This document shows positions 1 through 11,045 of a stretch of 64,000 nucleotides of DNA, in pieces. The position numbers and the translations under genes were made by a program. Location: positions 1-64,000 of the forward strand of contig NZ_JAEUMN010000078.1 of the NCBI RefSeq assembly GCF_016793225.1, written 5' to 3'. The stretch is from Phenylobacterium sp. (GTDB taxonomy: Bacteria > Pseudomonadota > Alphaproteobacteria > Caulobacterales > Caulobacteraceae). Under the pieces are notes generated by a model. The model worked only from the letters and a program-made list of their open reading frames with translations. It made no database searches and was not told where the DNA came from. The number at the start of each line of letters is the position of its first letter. Positions within the stretch are counted from its first letter, which is position 1.

Positions 1-48
1 ACCGGGATGACAGGGGGTTGGGGTTGGGAGCGGGGTGAAGGAGCCCCC

Positions 49-130
49 TCTCGCTTCGCGAGCTCCCCCAGGGGGGGAGCATCATGTCCCCACGGCTGTC
101 ATCCCGGTTTCGCCGCAGGCGAAGACCGGG
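49..130. repeat. Intergenic palindromic repeat block
   Basis: The stretch before the first gene carries three stacked inverted repeats. CTCGC-TTC-GCGAG is followed by a C-run/G-run hairpin near 63-79. A longer hairpin then pairs 103-114 with 118-130 around a three-base loop. The first two modules recur nearly unchanged at about 4030-4063, after ettA. Bases 1-200 contain no convincing gene. The modules look like a dispersed REP-type repeat; that they are dispersed genome-wide is inferred from these copies only. Confidence 0.55.
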
Positions 131-200
131 ACCCATACGCGCCCTAGGTGGGGTGCGGCCCGCGGGCGGCGCGCCGCGCTTCATCTGGAACGGCGGAGGG

Positions 201-2120
201 TCAGCAGGGCGGCGCGCGGGGGGCGAGGAGCTTGGCCAGGGCGCGGTTGAGCTCCGGCAGGCGGTAGGGCTTGCGCAGGATGGGGAACTCGTCGCCGATC
301 CGCTCGGCGGCCTCGGAGTAGCCCGTGGCCAGCAGCACGGGCAGGCCGGGGCGGGCGTGGCGCAGTCGCCGGGCCATGTCGAGGCCGTCGATTTCGCCCG
401 CCATGACGATGTCGCTGAAGACCAGGTCGATGGGCTCGCCCGTCTCGAGCGCCTGCAGCCCCGCGGCGCCGCTGCCGGTGAGGCGGACCTCGTGGCCGAG
501 CTCCTCCAGCATCCGCGCGGCCACGTCGGCCACCTCGGGGTTGTCCTCCACGAGCAGGATGCGGGCGCTGCCGAGGTGCGGCGTGGGTTCGTCGTCGACC
601 CGCGGCTGCGGCGGACCCCCGGCGCGCGGCAGGTAGAGCGTGAACCGCGCGCCCCGGCCGAGCTCGCTCTCCACGGTGACGAGGCCCCCCGACTGGCGCG
701 CGAAGCCGAAGACCTGCGAGAGGCCGAGCCCCGTGCCCTTGTCCGGCGGCTTGGTGGTGAAGAACGGGTCGAAGATCTTCGGCAGGATGTCGGGGGCGAT
801 GCCGGCGCCGGTGTCGGCCACCGTGAGCGCCACGAAGTCGCCCTCGAGCGCGTCGGGCCCGCGGCCGTCGCAGGTGCGGTTCTCGGCGGTGAGGGTGAGC
901 CGGCCGCCCTCGGCCATTGCGTCGCGGGCGTTGACCGCCAGGTTCAGCACCGCCAGCTCGAATTCGCTGGGATCGACCGTCACCGGCCACAGCGTGTCGG
1001 GCAGCCGCACGTCGAGGCGGATGGTGTTCGGCAGGCTGGCGGCGATCAGGTCGCGCATGCCGGGCGCGCGCTCGCTGAGCGAGGTGGCGGTGGGCGTCAG
1101 GCGCTGCCGGCGCGAGAAGGTGAGGAGGTGCCGCGTCAGGTCCTCGCCCCGGCGGGCGGCCGCCTCGATGGCGTCCAGGGCCCGCAGCGCCCGGGGATCG
1201 TCGCCGACCTTGCGACGCAGCAGCTGCGCCTGGCCCGCGACCACCATGAGCAGGTTGTTGAAGTCGTGGGCGACGCCGCCGGTCAGCTTGCCCAGGGCCT
1301 CCATCTTCTGGCTCTGCGCCAGCTGGTCGTGGGCCCGCTGGAGTTCGAGTTGCGCCTGCCGCTTCTCGGTGATGTCGCGCGTGATCTTGGCGAACCCGAT
1401 CAGGGCGCCGTTCTCCTCGCGGATCGCATCGATGATCACCGAGGCCCAGAAGAGGCTGCCGTCCTTGCGCTGCCGCCAGCCCTCGGCCTCGTAGCGGCCC
1501 TGGTCCGCGGCGGTCCTGAGGGCCCGGGCGGGGACGCCCGCGGCCCGGTCCTCGTCCGTGTAGAACGTGGAGAAGTGCCGGCCGACGATCTCGTCGGCCG
1601 AGTAGCCCTTGATATGCTGGGCGCCGGTGTTCCAGTTGGCGACGACCCCGCCCGGATCCAGCATGAAGATGGCGTAGTCGACGACGCCCGAGACCAGGGT
1701 GCGGAACTGCCGCTCGCTGGCGGCCAGGCGCTCCTCGGCCTCGCGCCGCGCGGTCACGTCGCGGCTCACCTTGGCGTAGCCCACGAGGGCCCCCGTCTCG
1801 CCGCGGACCGCGTGCAGCGTGCCGAGCGACCAGAAGCGCGCCCCGTCCTTGCGAAGACGCCACCCCTCGACCTCGGCCCGCCCTTCGCGGGCGGCGGTCT
1901 CGAGGATCTCGCCGGGCGCGCCCGAGGCGCGGTCCTGCGGCGTGAAGAACTGGGAGAAATGACGCCCGCGGATCTCGTCCTCGGCGTACCCGAGCAGCCG
2001 TTCCGCGCCGGGGTTCCAGCTGGTCACGCAGCCCTGGACGTCGAGCATGTAGATGGCCTGGTCGCTGACCGAGTCGATCAGGCGACGGGCGGCGTGGTCT
2101 CTGTCCTGCACGTCACCCAT
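201..2120 (-). CDS. PAS-PAS hybrid sensor histidine kinase with C-terminal receiver
   Basis: This is a cytoplasmic hybrid sensor kinase of 639 residues with no membrane segment. Two PAS domains (about residues 12-125 and 140-255) each end in a PAC-type stretch and are very alike. They are followed by a HisKA dimerisation domain with phospho-acceptor His285 in the AHDFNNLL motif, an HATPase domain (G-box GTGLGLS near 462-468) and a receiver domain whose phospho-accepting Asp is about residue 570. The ATG at 2120 is preferred; an in-frame TTG at 2195 would add 25 residues without a better ribosome site. The signal and output partner are unknown. The AHDFNNLL-type kinase plus receiver layout is typical of alphaproteobacterial hybrid kinases that feed a phosphotransfer protein, but none is encoded nearby. 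Confidence 0.9.
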   Translation of the reverse strand: MGDVQDRDHAARRLIDSVSDQAIYMLDVQGCVTSWNPGAERLLGYAEDEIRGRHFSQFFTPQDRASGAPGEILETAAREGRAEVEGWRLRKDGARFWSLGTLHAVRGETGALVGYAKVSRDVTARREAEERLAASERQFRTLVSGVVDYAIFMLDPGGVVANWNTGAQHIKGYSADEIVGRHFSTFYTDEDRAAGVPARALRTAADQGRYEAEGWRQRKDGSLFWASVIIDAIREENGALIGFAKITRDITEKRQAQLELQRAHDQLAQSQKMEALGKLTGGVAHDFNNLLMVVAGQAQLLRRKVGDDPRALRALDAIEAAARRGEDLTRHLLTFSRRQRLTPTATSLSERAPGMRDLIAASLPNTIRLDVRLPDTLWPVTVDPSEFELAVLNLAVNARDAMAEGGRLTLTAENRTCDGRGPDALEGDFVALTVADTGAGIAPDILPKIFDPFFTTKPPDKGTGLGLSQVFGFARQSGGLVTVESELGRGARFTLYLPRAGGPPQPRVDDEPTPHLGSARILLVEDNPEVADVAARMLEELGHEVRLTGSGAAGLQALETGEPIDLVFSDIVMAGEIDGLDMARRLRHARPGLPVLLATGYSEAAERIGDEFPILRKPYRLPELNRALAKLLAPRAPPC

Positions 2121-2296
2121 CCGATAGTCCGAGCCGCCCGGCGCCCCTGTGTCGCGGCCCGCCGACGCTTCCCCCCGCCCTTGATCCAGGGCCAACGCGG
2201 GACGGGCGTTCCGGTTCCGCGTTGCGCCGGGGCCGGCGCCTCGCTATCTCCCGCCGCGACTTTCCCACACAAGACCTTCAGCGAGCCCGACGCCCC

Positions 2297-3961
<1,665 letters not shown>

Positions 3962-4021
3962 GCGGCCGCAGCCGCCCTTGACCCTGAGCGCGGGGTGGAG
4001 GGGGCGCAGGCGCTGCGGCCG

Positions 4022-4064
4022 GGCCTCCTCCCGCTTCGCGAGCTCCCCCAGGGGGGAGAGCATT
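4022..4064. repeat. Second copy of the palindromic intergenic repeat
   Basis: It shares a nearly identical core of about 27 bases (CGCTTCGCGAG followed by the C-run/G-run hairpin) with positions 53-80. It sits in the gap between ettA and the first RTX gene. It could act as a transcription terminator or attenuator for ettA, although there is no T-run. The rest of this 198-base gap shows nothing coding. Confidence 0.55.
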
Positions 4065-4159
4065 CCGCCTGGGGGTGGAGAGGCCCGATTCACCAAACCT
4101 AAAGCCCGCCCGCGGCAGCCTGTCGCATCGGCTCAGAACGAGCGGACGGGGACGGGACC

Positions 4160-5335
4160 ATGGCCGAGTTCATCGGCACGGATGATGCGGACACCCTGAC
4201 GGGCGGCGCGGGGGCCGATACGATCCGGGGCGGCGCCGGCGGCGACCTGCTGCAGGGCGGCGCGGGCGAGGACCTGTTCGTCGTCGGGGACGGCGACAGC
4301 GTGGCCACCGACGGACTGGCCGATATCGAGGGCGTCGACGTGGTCGCCGACTTCGAGCCGGCGGACCGCCTGTCGTTCGTGGGCGCGGGCGCGCCGGACG
4401 CCGACACCCTCTTCGCGGGCGTCGCGGCCGACTACGAGGCGGCCTACCTCGCCGCGCTGGAGGCGTTCGACGAGGGGTTCGCGTTCGCCTCGATCAAGGT
4501 GGGCTCGGACGTCTTCGTGTTCGCGAGCGCGACGGCCTCGGTGGTCAGGCTGCAGGGCGTGGACCCGGACGTCGTGACCGAGGCGAGCTTCGCAGCCGAC
4601 GACGACGGACCGTCCCAGCAGGGCGGCGGCGCGGGCGAGACGCAGGCGCTCTCGATCCAGGACGACCTGTACGACGGCGGCGGCGGCGACGACACGGTGC
4701 TGGGCGCCGCGGGGGCCGACACGCTGATGGGCGGCCAGGGCGACGACGCCGTCTACGGCGGCGACGACGACGACCGGATCGAAGGCGGCGAGGGCCGCAA
4801 CTACCTGCGCGGCGACGCCGGGGACGACACCGTGGCCGGCGGCGAGGCGTTCGACGACATCAACGGCAACATGGGTCGCGACACGCTGGAGGCGGGCGCC
4901 GGAAACGACTGGGTGCGCGGGGGCAAGGACGAGGACGTGGTCTTCGGCGGCGCCGGCGACGACCTGGCGTTCGGCGACATCGGCGCGGACACGGTGGGCG
5001 GCGGCCTGGGCGACGACAGCATCCACGGCGGCGACGACAGCGACATCCTGCGCGGGGACGACGGCGACGACACGCTGTCGGGCGACGCGGGCAACGACAC
5101 GATGGACGGCGGCCTCGGGGCCGACGCGTTCATGTTCGCCGGGGGCGAGGGCCGCGACAGGATCATGTGGTTCAGCGCCGACGAAGGCGACACCGTCCGG
5201 CTCGAGGCCGGGGTGTCGTACGAGGTCTACCAGGACGGCGACGACACGGTGATCGCCACGGCCGGCGGCGGCCAGGTGGTGCTCGCCGGCGTGAACATGG
5301 CGACGCTGCCGCAGGGCTGGCTGGTGGCGGGCTGA
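4160..5335 (+). CDS. RTX calcium-binding protein 1 of 3
   Basis: This 391-residue protein is almost wholly acidic Gly/Asp-rich nonapeptide repeats of the GGxGxDxLx type that bind calcium and fold as a parallel beta-roll. It has no N-terminal signal peptide, as expected for type I secretion. Two repeat blocks (about 8-35 and 170-320) flank a non-repeat segment (about 85-145) that closely matches the paralogue at 7524 (shared ASIKVGxDVF). Within the repeats lies a non-canonical stretch, FDDINGNMG (residues 231-239), found in all three paralogues. The last ~70 residues are a shared tail ending in a GW-hydrophobic motif, probably the secretion signal. No enzymatic domain is visible, and no type I exporter is encoded in the window. 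Confidence 0.88.
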   Translation: MAEFIGTDDADTLTGGAGADTIRGGAGGDLLQGGAGEDLFVVGDGDSVATDGLADIEGVDVVADFEPADRLSFVGAGAPDADTLFAGVAADYEAAYLAALEAFDEGFAFASIKVGSDVFVFASATASVVRLQGVDPDVVTEASFAADDDGPSQQGGGAGETQALSIQDDLYDGGGGDDTVLGAAGADTLMGGQGDDAVYGGDDDDRIEGGEGRNYLRGDAGDDTVAGGEAFDDINGNMGRDTLEAGAGNDWVRGGKDEDVVFGGAGDDLAFGDIGADTVGGGLGDDSIHGGDDSDILRGDDGDDTLSGDAGNDTMDGGLGADAFMFAGGEGRDRIMWFSADEGDTVRLEAGVSYEVYQDGDDTVIATAGGGQVVLAGVNMATLPQGWLVAG

Positions 5336-5447
5336 GCGTCGCCGGATCCGCCCTCCGCGAGGGGGCCGCTGACGCGCGCCGGGCGAGTGAAGTTGACCGC
5401 CCGCAACGTGCACGTCAGCTTGGCCGTCAGTACCGGGGGGTGTTCCA

Positions 5448-7334
5448 GTGGCGGCTTATTCGTTCGACTCGATCACGGGCGCGCAGGCGCTCGCCTTCAA
5501 TTCCGCCACCGACACGGTGAGCTTTCCGAGCGGGGTGACGGCCGCCTCGCTCACCATCTTCTCGGGCGGCGGGCAGACGGTCGTCACCTCGGGCGGGATG
5601 ACCGTGACGTTCGGCGCCGGCTTCACCGGCCAGACGGGCGCCCTGTTCAGCGACGGATCGCGCCTGTTCCTGGGCGGCGGCGGCGCAGACGCCTTCACGG
5701 GCGGCGCGGGTCGGGACCTGGCGATCGGCGGGGACGGCGCAGACAACCTCGGGGGCGGCGAGGGGAACGATTCCCTCCGCGGCGGCTTCGGCGACGACCA
5801 GTTGCAGGGCGGCCGGGGCGCCGACACGATCGAGGGCGGGGCCGGCGCCGACACCTTCGTCGTCAACCAGGGCGACAGCTCGCCGGCCAGCCCCGACGTC
5901 ATCTCGGACTGGTCGAGCGACGACCGGATCACGATCAACAACAGCGCCGGCGCCTACCAGGAGACCTCGGCGCCGGACGCTGGGCGCACCCACGCCAACG
6001 GCCTGATCGCCGCGGGGGCCCGCTACGTCGCGGTGCAGACCCCGCAGGGCGTCATCGTCTACATCGACACCGCCGGCGACGGCGGAACGGCGGAAGATGC
6101 GGTGTTGCTCGCGGGCCGCGGGCTGGACGACATCTCGGGCGCGAACCTGGGCGCGGCCTCGACGCTTCCCACCGCGCCGATGGGGCCGGCCGAACCCACG
6201 GCCCCGCCGCCGACGACGCCCCCCACGACGCCTACCTCCCCGACCGCCGCGGTCCCGGCCACGCCCACCCTGCCCGCCCCGGTCCCGATCGCCGCCTTCT
6301 CCACCAGCGCCGAGATCCGCGGCAACATGGACGTGGCGCGGCTTTCGAACCTGCTGGGCGCGGACATCGTCGCCGCCACCTCGACCCACCTGCGCATCGA
6401 AGGCGACATCTTCACGGGCGAGTTCTACCTCCCGATCCTGGACCTCGTGGGCTCCGGCTTCGTGTACGATTCCAACTCGCAGATCCTCGACGGCTCGGTC
6501 ACCCAGATCATCTTCGTCCAGGAGGATTTCGCGACGCAGATGTTCGCCAGCCCCGGAATCTCGGCGACGCAGTTCGGGCGCTGGGTCCAGACCAACGCCA
6601 CCCAGGAGGCCTTCTCGACGATCCTGGCCGGCAGCGACCGGCTCGGCGGCTTCGTGGGCCCGGACCTGATCCGCGGCTACGCGGGCGCTGACCTGCTCGC
6701 CGGGAGCAGCGGCAACGACACCATCTTCGGCGGCCTCGGCAACGACCAGATCTATGCCTTCCTGGCCCAGCCGGGGATCAACCTCGACACGGCCACCAGC
6801 TATCTGCGAGGCGACGAAGGCGACGACTACATCGTGGGCTTCAACGGCTTCGACGACATCAACGGGAACATGGGCAACGACACCGCCTCGGGCGGCGCCG
6901 ACGCGGACTGGGTGGTCGGCGGCAAGGACAACGACCTCCTGTTCGGCGACGCGGCCGACGACCTCGTCTACGGGAACCTCGGCAACGACACCTGCGTGGG
7001 CGGGACCGGTAACGACATCGTCCGCGGCGGCCAGGACGGCGATCTCATCTTCGGGGGCGACGGCGCCGACTACATGTCGGGCGACAAGGGCGACGACACC
7101 GTGATCGGCGGGGCGGGCGCCGACAACTTCCACACCTTCGGCGACGCCGGCCTCGACCGCGTGCTGGACTTCAGCCTCGCCGAGGGCGACCGCGTGCAGC
7201 TCGATCCGGGCACGCAGTACACGGTGACCCAGGTCGGAGCCGACACGGTGATCGACATGACGGGCGGCGGGAGGATGGTCCTGGTCGGCGTCCAGATGTC
7301 GAGCCTCACGCCCGGCTGGATCTTCGGGGCCTGA
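5448..7334 (+). CDS. RTX calcium-binding protein 2 of 3 (long form)
   Basis: This 628-residue protein starts at GTG 5448 behind a strong G-rich ribosome site. Its N-terminal ~90 residues are unique. A first RTX block (about 75-145) follows. A Pro/Thr/Ala-rich linker spans about residues 240-280. A non-repeat domain (about 285-400) has no recognisable homology. Then come a second RTX block and the tail shared with its neighbours. The FDDINGNMG core lies at residues 468-476. There is no signal peptide, so type I secretion is inferred. The linker and extra domain suggest a fusion of a distinct N-terminal module onto the same secreted beta-roll. Its exporter and role (surface layer, adhesin or enzyme carrier) cannot be told from the sequence. 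Confidence 0.85.
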   Translation: MAAYSFDSITGAQALAFNSATDTVSFPSGVTAASLTIFSGGGQTVVTSGGMTVTFGAGFTGQTGALFSDGSRLFLGGGGADAFTGGAGRDLAIGGDGADNLGGGEGNDSLRGGFGDDQLQGGRGADTIEGGAGADTFVVNQGDSSPASPDVISDWSSDDRITINNSAGAYQETSAPDAGRTHANGLIAAGARYVAVQTPQGVIVYIDTAGDGGTAEDAVLLAGRGLDDISGANLGAASTLPTAPMGPAEPTAPPPTTPPTTPTSPTAAVPATPTLPAPVPIAAFSTSAEIRGNMDVARLSNLLGADIVAATSTHLRIEGDIFTGEFYLPILDLVGSGFVYDSNSQILDGSVTQIIFVQEDFATQMFASPGISATQFGRWVQTNATQEAFSTILAGSDRLGGFVGPDLIRGYAGADLLAGSSGNDTIFGGLGNDQIYAFLAQPGINLDTATSYLRGDEGDDYIVGFNGFDDINGNMGNDTASGGADADWVVGGKDNDLLFGDAADDLVYGNLGNDTCVGGTGNDIVRGGQDGDLIFGGDGADYMSGDKGDDTVIGGAGADNFHTFGDAGLDRVLDFSLAEGDRVQLDPGTQYTVTQVGADTVIDMTGGGRMVLVGVQMSSLTPGWIFGA

Positions 7335-7369
7335 TCCACCCGCGCGGCCGGAGGGCCCGCGGGCCGCCC

Positions 7370-7430
7370 CCGCTTCATCCGGAGTGACGGAGTCCAAGGG
7401 CCCGGTGTTCCGCTGCGCGGAAAGCGGATG
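7370..7430. repeat. Intergenic palindrome between RTX genes 2 and 3
   Basis: TTCCGC-TGC-GCGGAA (7408-7422) forms a hairpin flanked by mirror-like TCATCCGG and CGGATGAC segments. The style resembles the block at 98-130. No gene fits the 189-base gap. It may be a REP-type element or a terminator of the upstream RTX transcript. Confidence 0.4.
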
Positions 7431-7523
7431 ACGGGGGTCCGGGCGTCGTGGCGGTTGTTCACCCGCGGTTGACGGCGTGCGGGGCATTGTCCAGCTTCGC
7501 AGCGCACCCAGGGGGGCTTCGCC

Positions 7524-8705
7524 GTGGCTGAGATCACCGGGACCAACGACAACGATGTGCTGATCGGCGGCGCCGAGGGCGACACGATGTCGGGCGGCGG
7601 GGGCGCCGACACGCTGACGGGCGGCGGGGGCGTGGACATCTACCGCCTGTCGGGCTCGGACAGTTCGGACGTGGCGGGCCTCACCAGCATCGCCAACCTG
7701 GACGTGATCACCGACTGGACGGCGGCCGACCGGTTTCTGGTGGCGGGAGGCAATCCGCCGGGGTTCTCGGCGCTGTTCCAGGGCGTCGACGACACCTACG
7801 AGGGCGCCTACAACCAGGCCCTGGCCGCCTATGGCCGCAGCTTCGACTACGCCTCGATCAAGGTGGGGAACGACGTGTTCCTGTTCTCCAAGATCGGCGG
7901 GCACGCGGTGCGCCTGGTGGGCGCCAGCCAGTCGGACATCACCCGCTTCAGCTTCATGTCGGGCACGCTTGACGGCGGCCTGCAGGAGACGGGGTCCTCG
8001 GGCGCCGACGTGCGCACGCTGGGCGCCGGGGCGGACCGCTACGACGGCGGGGCTGGCGACGACTGCATCACCGGGGGCGCGGGCGCCGACACGGTGTTCG
8101 GCAGCTTCGGCGACGACCAGGTCTACGGCGGCGCCGACAACGACTCCATCGCCGGCGGCGACGGCCGCAACTACCTGCGCGGCGAGGACGGCGACGACGT
8201 GGTCCAGGGCGGCGCCGGCTTCGACGACATCAACGGCAACATGGGCCGCGACAGCCTCTACGGCGGCGAGGGCAACGACTGGGTGGTCGGCGGCAAGGAC
8301 GACGACATCGTGTTCGGGGACGCCGGCAACGACATCGTCTACGGCAACATCGGCTCGGACTCGATCGGCGGGGGGCTGGGCGCGGACACCGTGCGCGGCG
8401 GGCAGGGCGACGACCTGGTGCGCGGCGACGACGGCAATGACATCGTCGCGGGCGACCTGGGGACCGACACCCTGGAGGGCGGCCTGGGCGCCGACATCTT
8501 CATCGCCTTCGCCGCGGCGGGCGTCGACCGGGTGACCGACTTCAACGCCGGCGAGGGCGACCGGGTGCTGGTGGACGGCGGCGGATCGTACACCGTGAGC
8601 CAGATCGACGCCGACACGGTCATCGACTTCGGCGGCGGCAACCGCATGGTGCTGGTGGGGGTGACGCTGTCGTCGCTACCCAGCGGGTGGATCTTCGGGA
8701 CCTGA
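7524..8705 (+). CDS. RTX calcium-binding protein 3 of 3
   Basis: This 393-residue protein starts at GTG 7524, preceded by a G-rich ribosome site. Its architecture matches the first RTX gene: a short N-terminal repeat block, a non-repeat segment (about 75-150) with ASIKVGNDVF, a main repeat block (about 165-320) and the conserved ~70-residue tail ending in GWIFG. The FDDINGNMG core is at residues 233-241. The near-identical layout indicates that genes 1 and 3 arose by duplication. It has no signal peptide or catalytic domain. It is probably secreted by a type I system encoded elsewhere; this is inference from the family. Confidence 0.88.
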   Translation: MAEITGTNDNDVLIGGAEGDTMSGGGGADTLTGGGGVDIYRLSGSDSSDVAGLTSIANLDVITDWTAADRFLVAGGNPPGFSALFQGVDDTYEGAYNQALAAYGRSFDYASIKVGNDVFLFSKIGGHAVRLVGASQSDITRFSFMSGTLDGGLQETGSSGADVRTLGAGADRYDGGAGDDCITGGAGADTVFGSFGDDQVYGGADNDSIAGGDGRNYLRGEDGDDVVQGGAGFDDINGNMGRDSLYGGEGNDWVVGGKDDDIVFGDAGNDIVYGNIGSDSIGGGLGADTVRGGQGDDLVRGDDGNDIVAGDLGTDTLEGGLGADIFIAFAAAGVDRVTDFNAGEGDRVLVDGGGSYTVSQIDADTVIDFGGGNRMVLVGVTLSSLPSGWIFGT

Positions 8706-8790
8706 CGGCGTCTTCCGGGCGCGGTCTGGAACCGCCTCCCGGCCCCGGGGTTAGGAAGCTCCCGTCCGCCAAACCGCCAGGAGACTCCCC

Positions 8791-9393
8791 ATGGCCGAAA
8801 CCCGCCTTGAAGGCTGCCGCATCGCGATCCTCGCGACCGACGGCTTCGAAGAGGTCGAACTCACCCGGCCGCTGGAGGCGCTGCGCGACGCCGGCGCGTT
8901 GCCCGAGGTCATCTCGCCGAAGGACGGCGAGATCCAGGGCTACCGGCATCACGACAAGGGCGGGACGGTCGCGGTCGACCGCGGGCTGTCGCAGGCCAGC
9001 CCCGAGGACTACGACGGGCTGGTGCTGCCGGGCGGGGTGATCAATCCCGACCAGCTGCGGCTCTCCGAGGAGGCCATCGCCTTCGTCCGGGCCTTCGTGG
9101 ACGCCGACAAGCCGATCGCCGCGATCTGCCACGGTCCGTGGACGCTGATCGACGCCGGCGGCGTCGACGGGCGGCGCGTGACGTCCTGGCCGTCGCTGAA
9201 GACCGACCTGCGCAACGCCGGCGCCGAATGGGTGGACCAGGAGGTGGTGGTGGATCAGGGGCTGGTCACGTCCCGCAAGCCCGACGACCTGCCGGCGTTC
9301 TGCGCCCGGATGATCGAGGCCTTCGCCGAAGCCCGCGCCGCGGACCGCGACCAGCCGCCGAGCGGCGACACCGTCGAGGCGGCGCGGATCTAG
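8791..9393 (+). CDS. DJ-1/PfpI family protein (class I glutamine amidotransferase-like)
   Basis: This cytoplasmic protein of 200 residues belongs to the YhbO/YraA/PfpI branch, which is linked to protein deglycation and general stress protection. The nucleophile elbow AICHGPW carries the family cysteine (Cys113), followed by His114. The family acid is probably in the EEVE motif near residue 20. The ATG at 8791 has a CAGGAGA ribosome site. The gene converges with the P-loop kinase at 9454 and shows no operon partner. The exact activity (protease, deglycase or hydrolase) is debated for the family, so the broad call is kept. Confidence 0.93.
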   Translation: MAETRLEGCRIAILATDGFEEVELTRPLEALRDAGALPEVISPKDGEIQGYRHHDKGGTVAVDRGLSQASPEDYDGLVLPGGVINPDQLRLSEEAIAFVRAFVDADKPIAAICHGPWTLIDAGGVDGRRVTSWPSLKTDLRNAGAEWVDQEVVVDQGLVTSRKPDDLPAFCARMIEAFAEARAADRDQPPSGDTVEAARI

Positions 9394-9453
9394 GAGCCTG
9401 CGCGCCCGAAGGTCGGGTGACGGCGCGGCCGCTCGGCCGGGGTGGCGCGGAAT

Positions 9454-9987
9454 CTATGCCGTCCGGTGTTCCGCGGGCGGCGAAGCCGGGGTCTGGAGGA
9501 AGGCTTCGATTTCGCGGTCGCTGCGCAGGCGCACGAGGCGGGCGTGGGCGCCGTGGTCGGCGAGGGCGCGCTCCAGGCGCGGGCGGACCTTGCGGTTGTA
9601 GGTCAGGATGAAGCCGTAGAACTTGAGGTCGATCTTCTCGCGGCAGCCCTCGGCCATGTCGGGCCGTGAGCCGTCGCGGTACTGGAAGACGCGCCGGATC
9701 GCGCGGACGAGGCACAGCCAGACGGGCTGGTCGATCCAGACGATGGTGTCGGCGGCGGGCATGCGCAGCCTCCACGAGCCGCCGAAGTTGCCGTCGGCGA
9801 TCCAGGCGTCCTCCTGCTGGTAGGCTGCGATCCGGGCCTCGAACTCGGCGTCGTCGCTTTCGACCCAGCCCGGTTTCCAGAACAGCACGTCGAGGTGGAT
9901 GACGGGCAGGCCCAGCTTCGCGCCCAGCCGGCGCGCCAGGGTCGACTTGCCGCCGCCCGAGTTGCCGATCACGAGGATGCGCCGCAT
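9454..9987 (-). CDS. Small P-loop kinase, FlaR / DNA-topology-modulation type
   Basis: This 177-residue nucleoside-kinase-like protein has Walker A GNSGGGKST (residues 8-16), then LPVIHLDVLFWKPGW and a DGNFGG motif. These are typical of the adenylate-kinase-related family often annotated as FlaR or topology modulation protein. The natural substrate is not established for the family. The gene has a good GGGAGG ribosome site on the minus strand. It is divergent from the methionine operon, sharing the short region that holds the SahR-type palindrome. Confidence 0.85.
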   Translation of the reverse strand: MRRILVIGNSGGGKSTLARRLGAKLGLPVIHLDVLFWKPGWVESDDAEFEARIAAYQQEDAWIADGNFGGSWRLRMPAADTIVWIDQPVWLCLVRAIRRVFQYRDGSRPDMAEGCREKIDLKFYGFILTYNRKVRPRLERALADHGAHARLVRLRSDREIEAFLQTPASPPAEHRTA

Positions 9988-10052
9988 CCCGACCTCCCGC
10001 CGCCACGCCTAGCCCGGGCCCGAGCGCGCGACAAGGCTTGACCCGATCACAT

Positions 10053-10068
10053 ATAAAGATATCTTTAT
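10053..10068. promoter_or_regulatory. Palindromic operator, candidate SahR site
   Basis: ATAAAGATATCTTTAT is a perfect 16-base inverted repeat in an otherwise GC-rich region. It ends five bases before the ATG of the ArsR-type regulator. Placement and symmetry fit autoregulation by that protein. I recall AT-rich palindromes of this shape for alphaproteobacterial SahR, but that match was not checked. Confidence 0.7.
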
Positions 10069-10073
10069 GTGCG

Positions 10074-11045
10074 ATGCTGCTCTCGGCGAAACAGACGGTC
10101 GACGTGCTCCGCGCCGCGGGCGAGCCGACCCGGCTGCGCATCCTGGCGCTGCTCGAGCGCGAGGAGCTTGCGGTGCTCGAACTGTGCCGCGTCCTCGACC
10201 AGAGCCAGCCGCGCGTGTCCCGGCACCTGAAGCTGCTGGGCGAGGCCGGGCTGGTCGAACGGTTCCCGGACGGGGCCTGGGTGTTCTACCGCCTGACCGG
10301 CTCGGGCCGGCAGCGCGAGGTGATCGGCGAGGTGCTGGCGCGGGTCAACCCCGACGATCCGGGCCTGGCGCGCGACCGGCGCAAGCTGCACGACGTGCAG
10401 GCCGAGCGCGCCGAGGCCGCGCAGGCCTACTTCGCCGAGAACGCCGCCCGCTGGGACGAGATCCGCTCGCTGTACGTGTCGGACGCCGACGTCGAGGCGC
10501 GGGTGCTGAAGGCGGCCGGCCGGGGCCGCCTGCGCCGCCTGGTCGACCTGGGCAGCGGCACCGGGCGGATGCTGACCCTGCTGGCGCCGCAGGCCGAGCA
10601 GGCGATCGGCCTGGACCTGTCGCAGCAGATGCTGAACATCGCGCGCCGCAACGTGGCCGAGGCGGGCCTGGCCAACGTCGAGCTGCGCCACGGCGACATC
10701 CTGGACACCCGGCTTCCCGAGCATTCGGCCGACCTCGTGGTCGTCCACCAGGTGCTCCACTATCTGGGCGATCCCGCCTCGGCGGTGAAGGAGGCGGGCC
10801 GCATCGTCGCCCCCGGCGGCAAGCTGATCATCGTGGACTTCGCGCCCCACAAGCACGAGTTCCTCCGCGAGCAGCATCAACACCGCCGGTTAGGATTTTC
10901 CGACGAAGAGATGGGCCGCTGGCTGGCCGAAGCCGACCTGCCGAACGCCGACCTGACCGCCCTGCCGCCCAATCGGGCCGACGGGCTGACCGTGAAGATC
11001 TGGGCCGCCCGCCGCGCGCCCACCCAGCTGCGGAGCGCCGCATGA
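10074..11045 (+). CDS. ArsR-family regulator fused to SAM-dependent methyltransferase domain (SahR-like)
   Basis: The N-terminal ~90 residues are an ArsR winged helix (SQPRVSRHLKLL recognition helix). The C-terminal ~200 residues are a class I methyltransferase fold with motif I VDLGSGTGR at about 157-165. The family regulates methionine/SAM-cycle genes and is thought to sense S-adenosylhomocysteine through the methyltransferase fold. Its position as first gene of a metF-metH operon supports this. The ATG at 10074 gives 323 residues. A TTG at 10038 would put the palindrome inside the coding region and is rejected. With the operator so close to the ATG, the transcript may be leaderless. The stop overlaps the metF start (ATGA). 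Confidence 0.85.
   Translation: MLLSAKQTVDVLRAAGEPTRLRILALLEREELAVLELCRVLDQSQPRVSRHLKLLGEAGLVERFPDGAWVFYRLTGSGRQREVIGEVLARVNPDDPGLARDRRKLHDVQAERAEAAQAYFAENAARWDEIRSLYVSDADVEARVLKAAGRGRLRRLVDLGSGTGRMLTLLAPQAEQAIGLDLSQQMLNIARRNVAEAGLANVELRHGDILDTRLPEHSADLVVVHQVLHYLGDPASAVKEAGRIVAPGGKLIIVDFAPHKHEFLREQHQHRRLGFSDEEMGRWLAEADLPNADLTALPPNRADGLTVKIWAARRAPTQLRSAA

Noticed and set aside
47-82. CRISPR array suggested by repeated modules
   Set aside because: Copies are about 4 kb apart, are palindromic, and have no regular spacers or cas genes.
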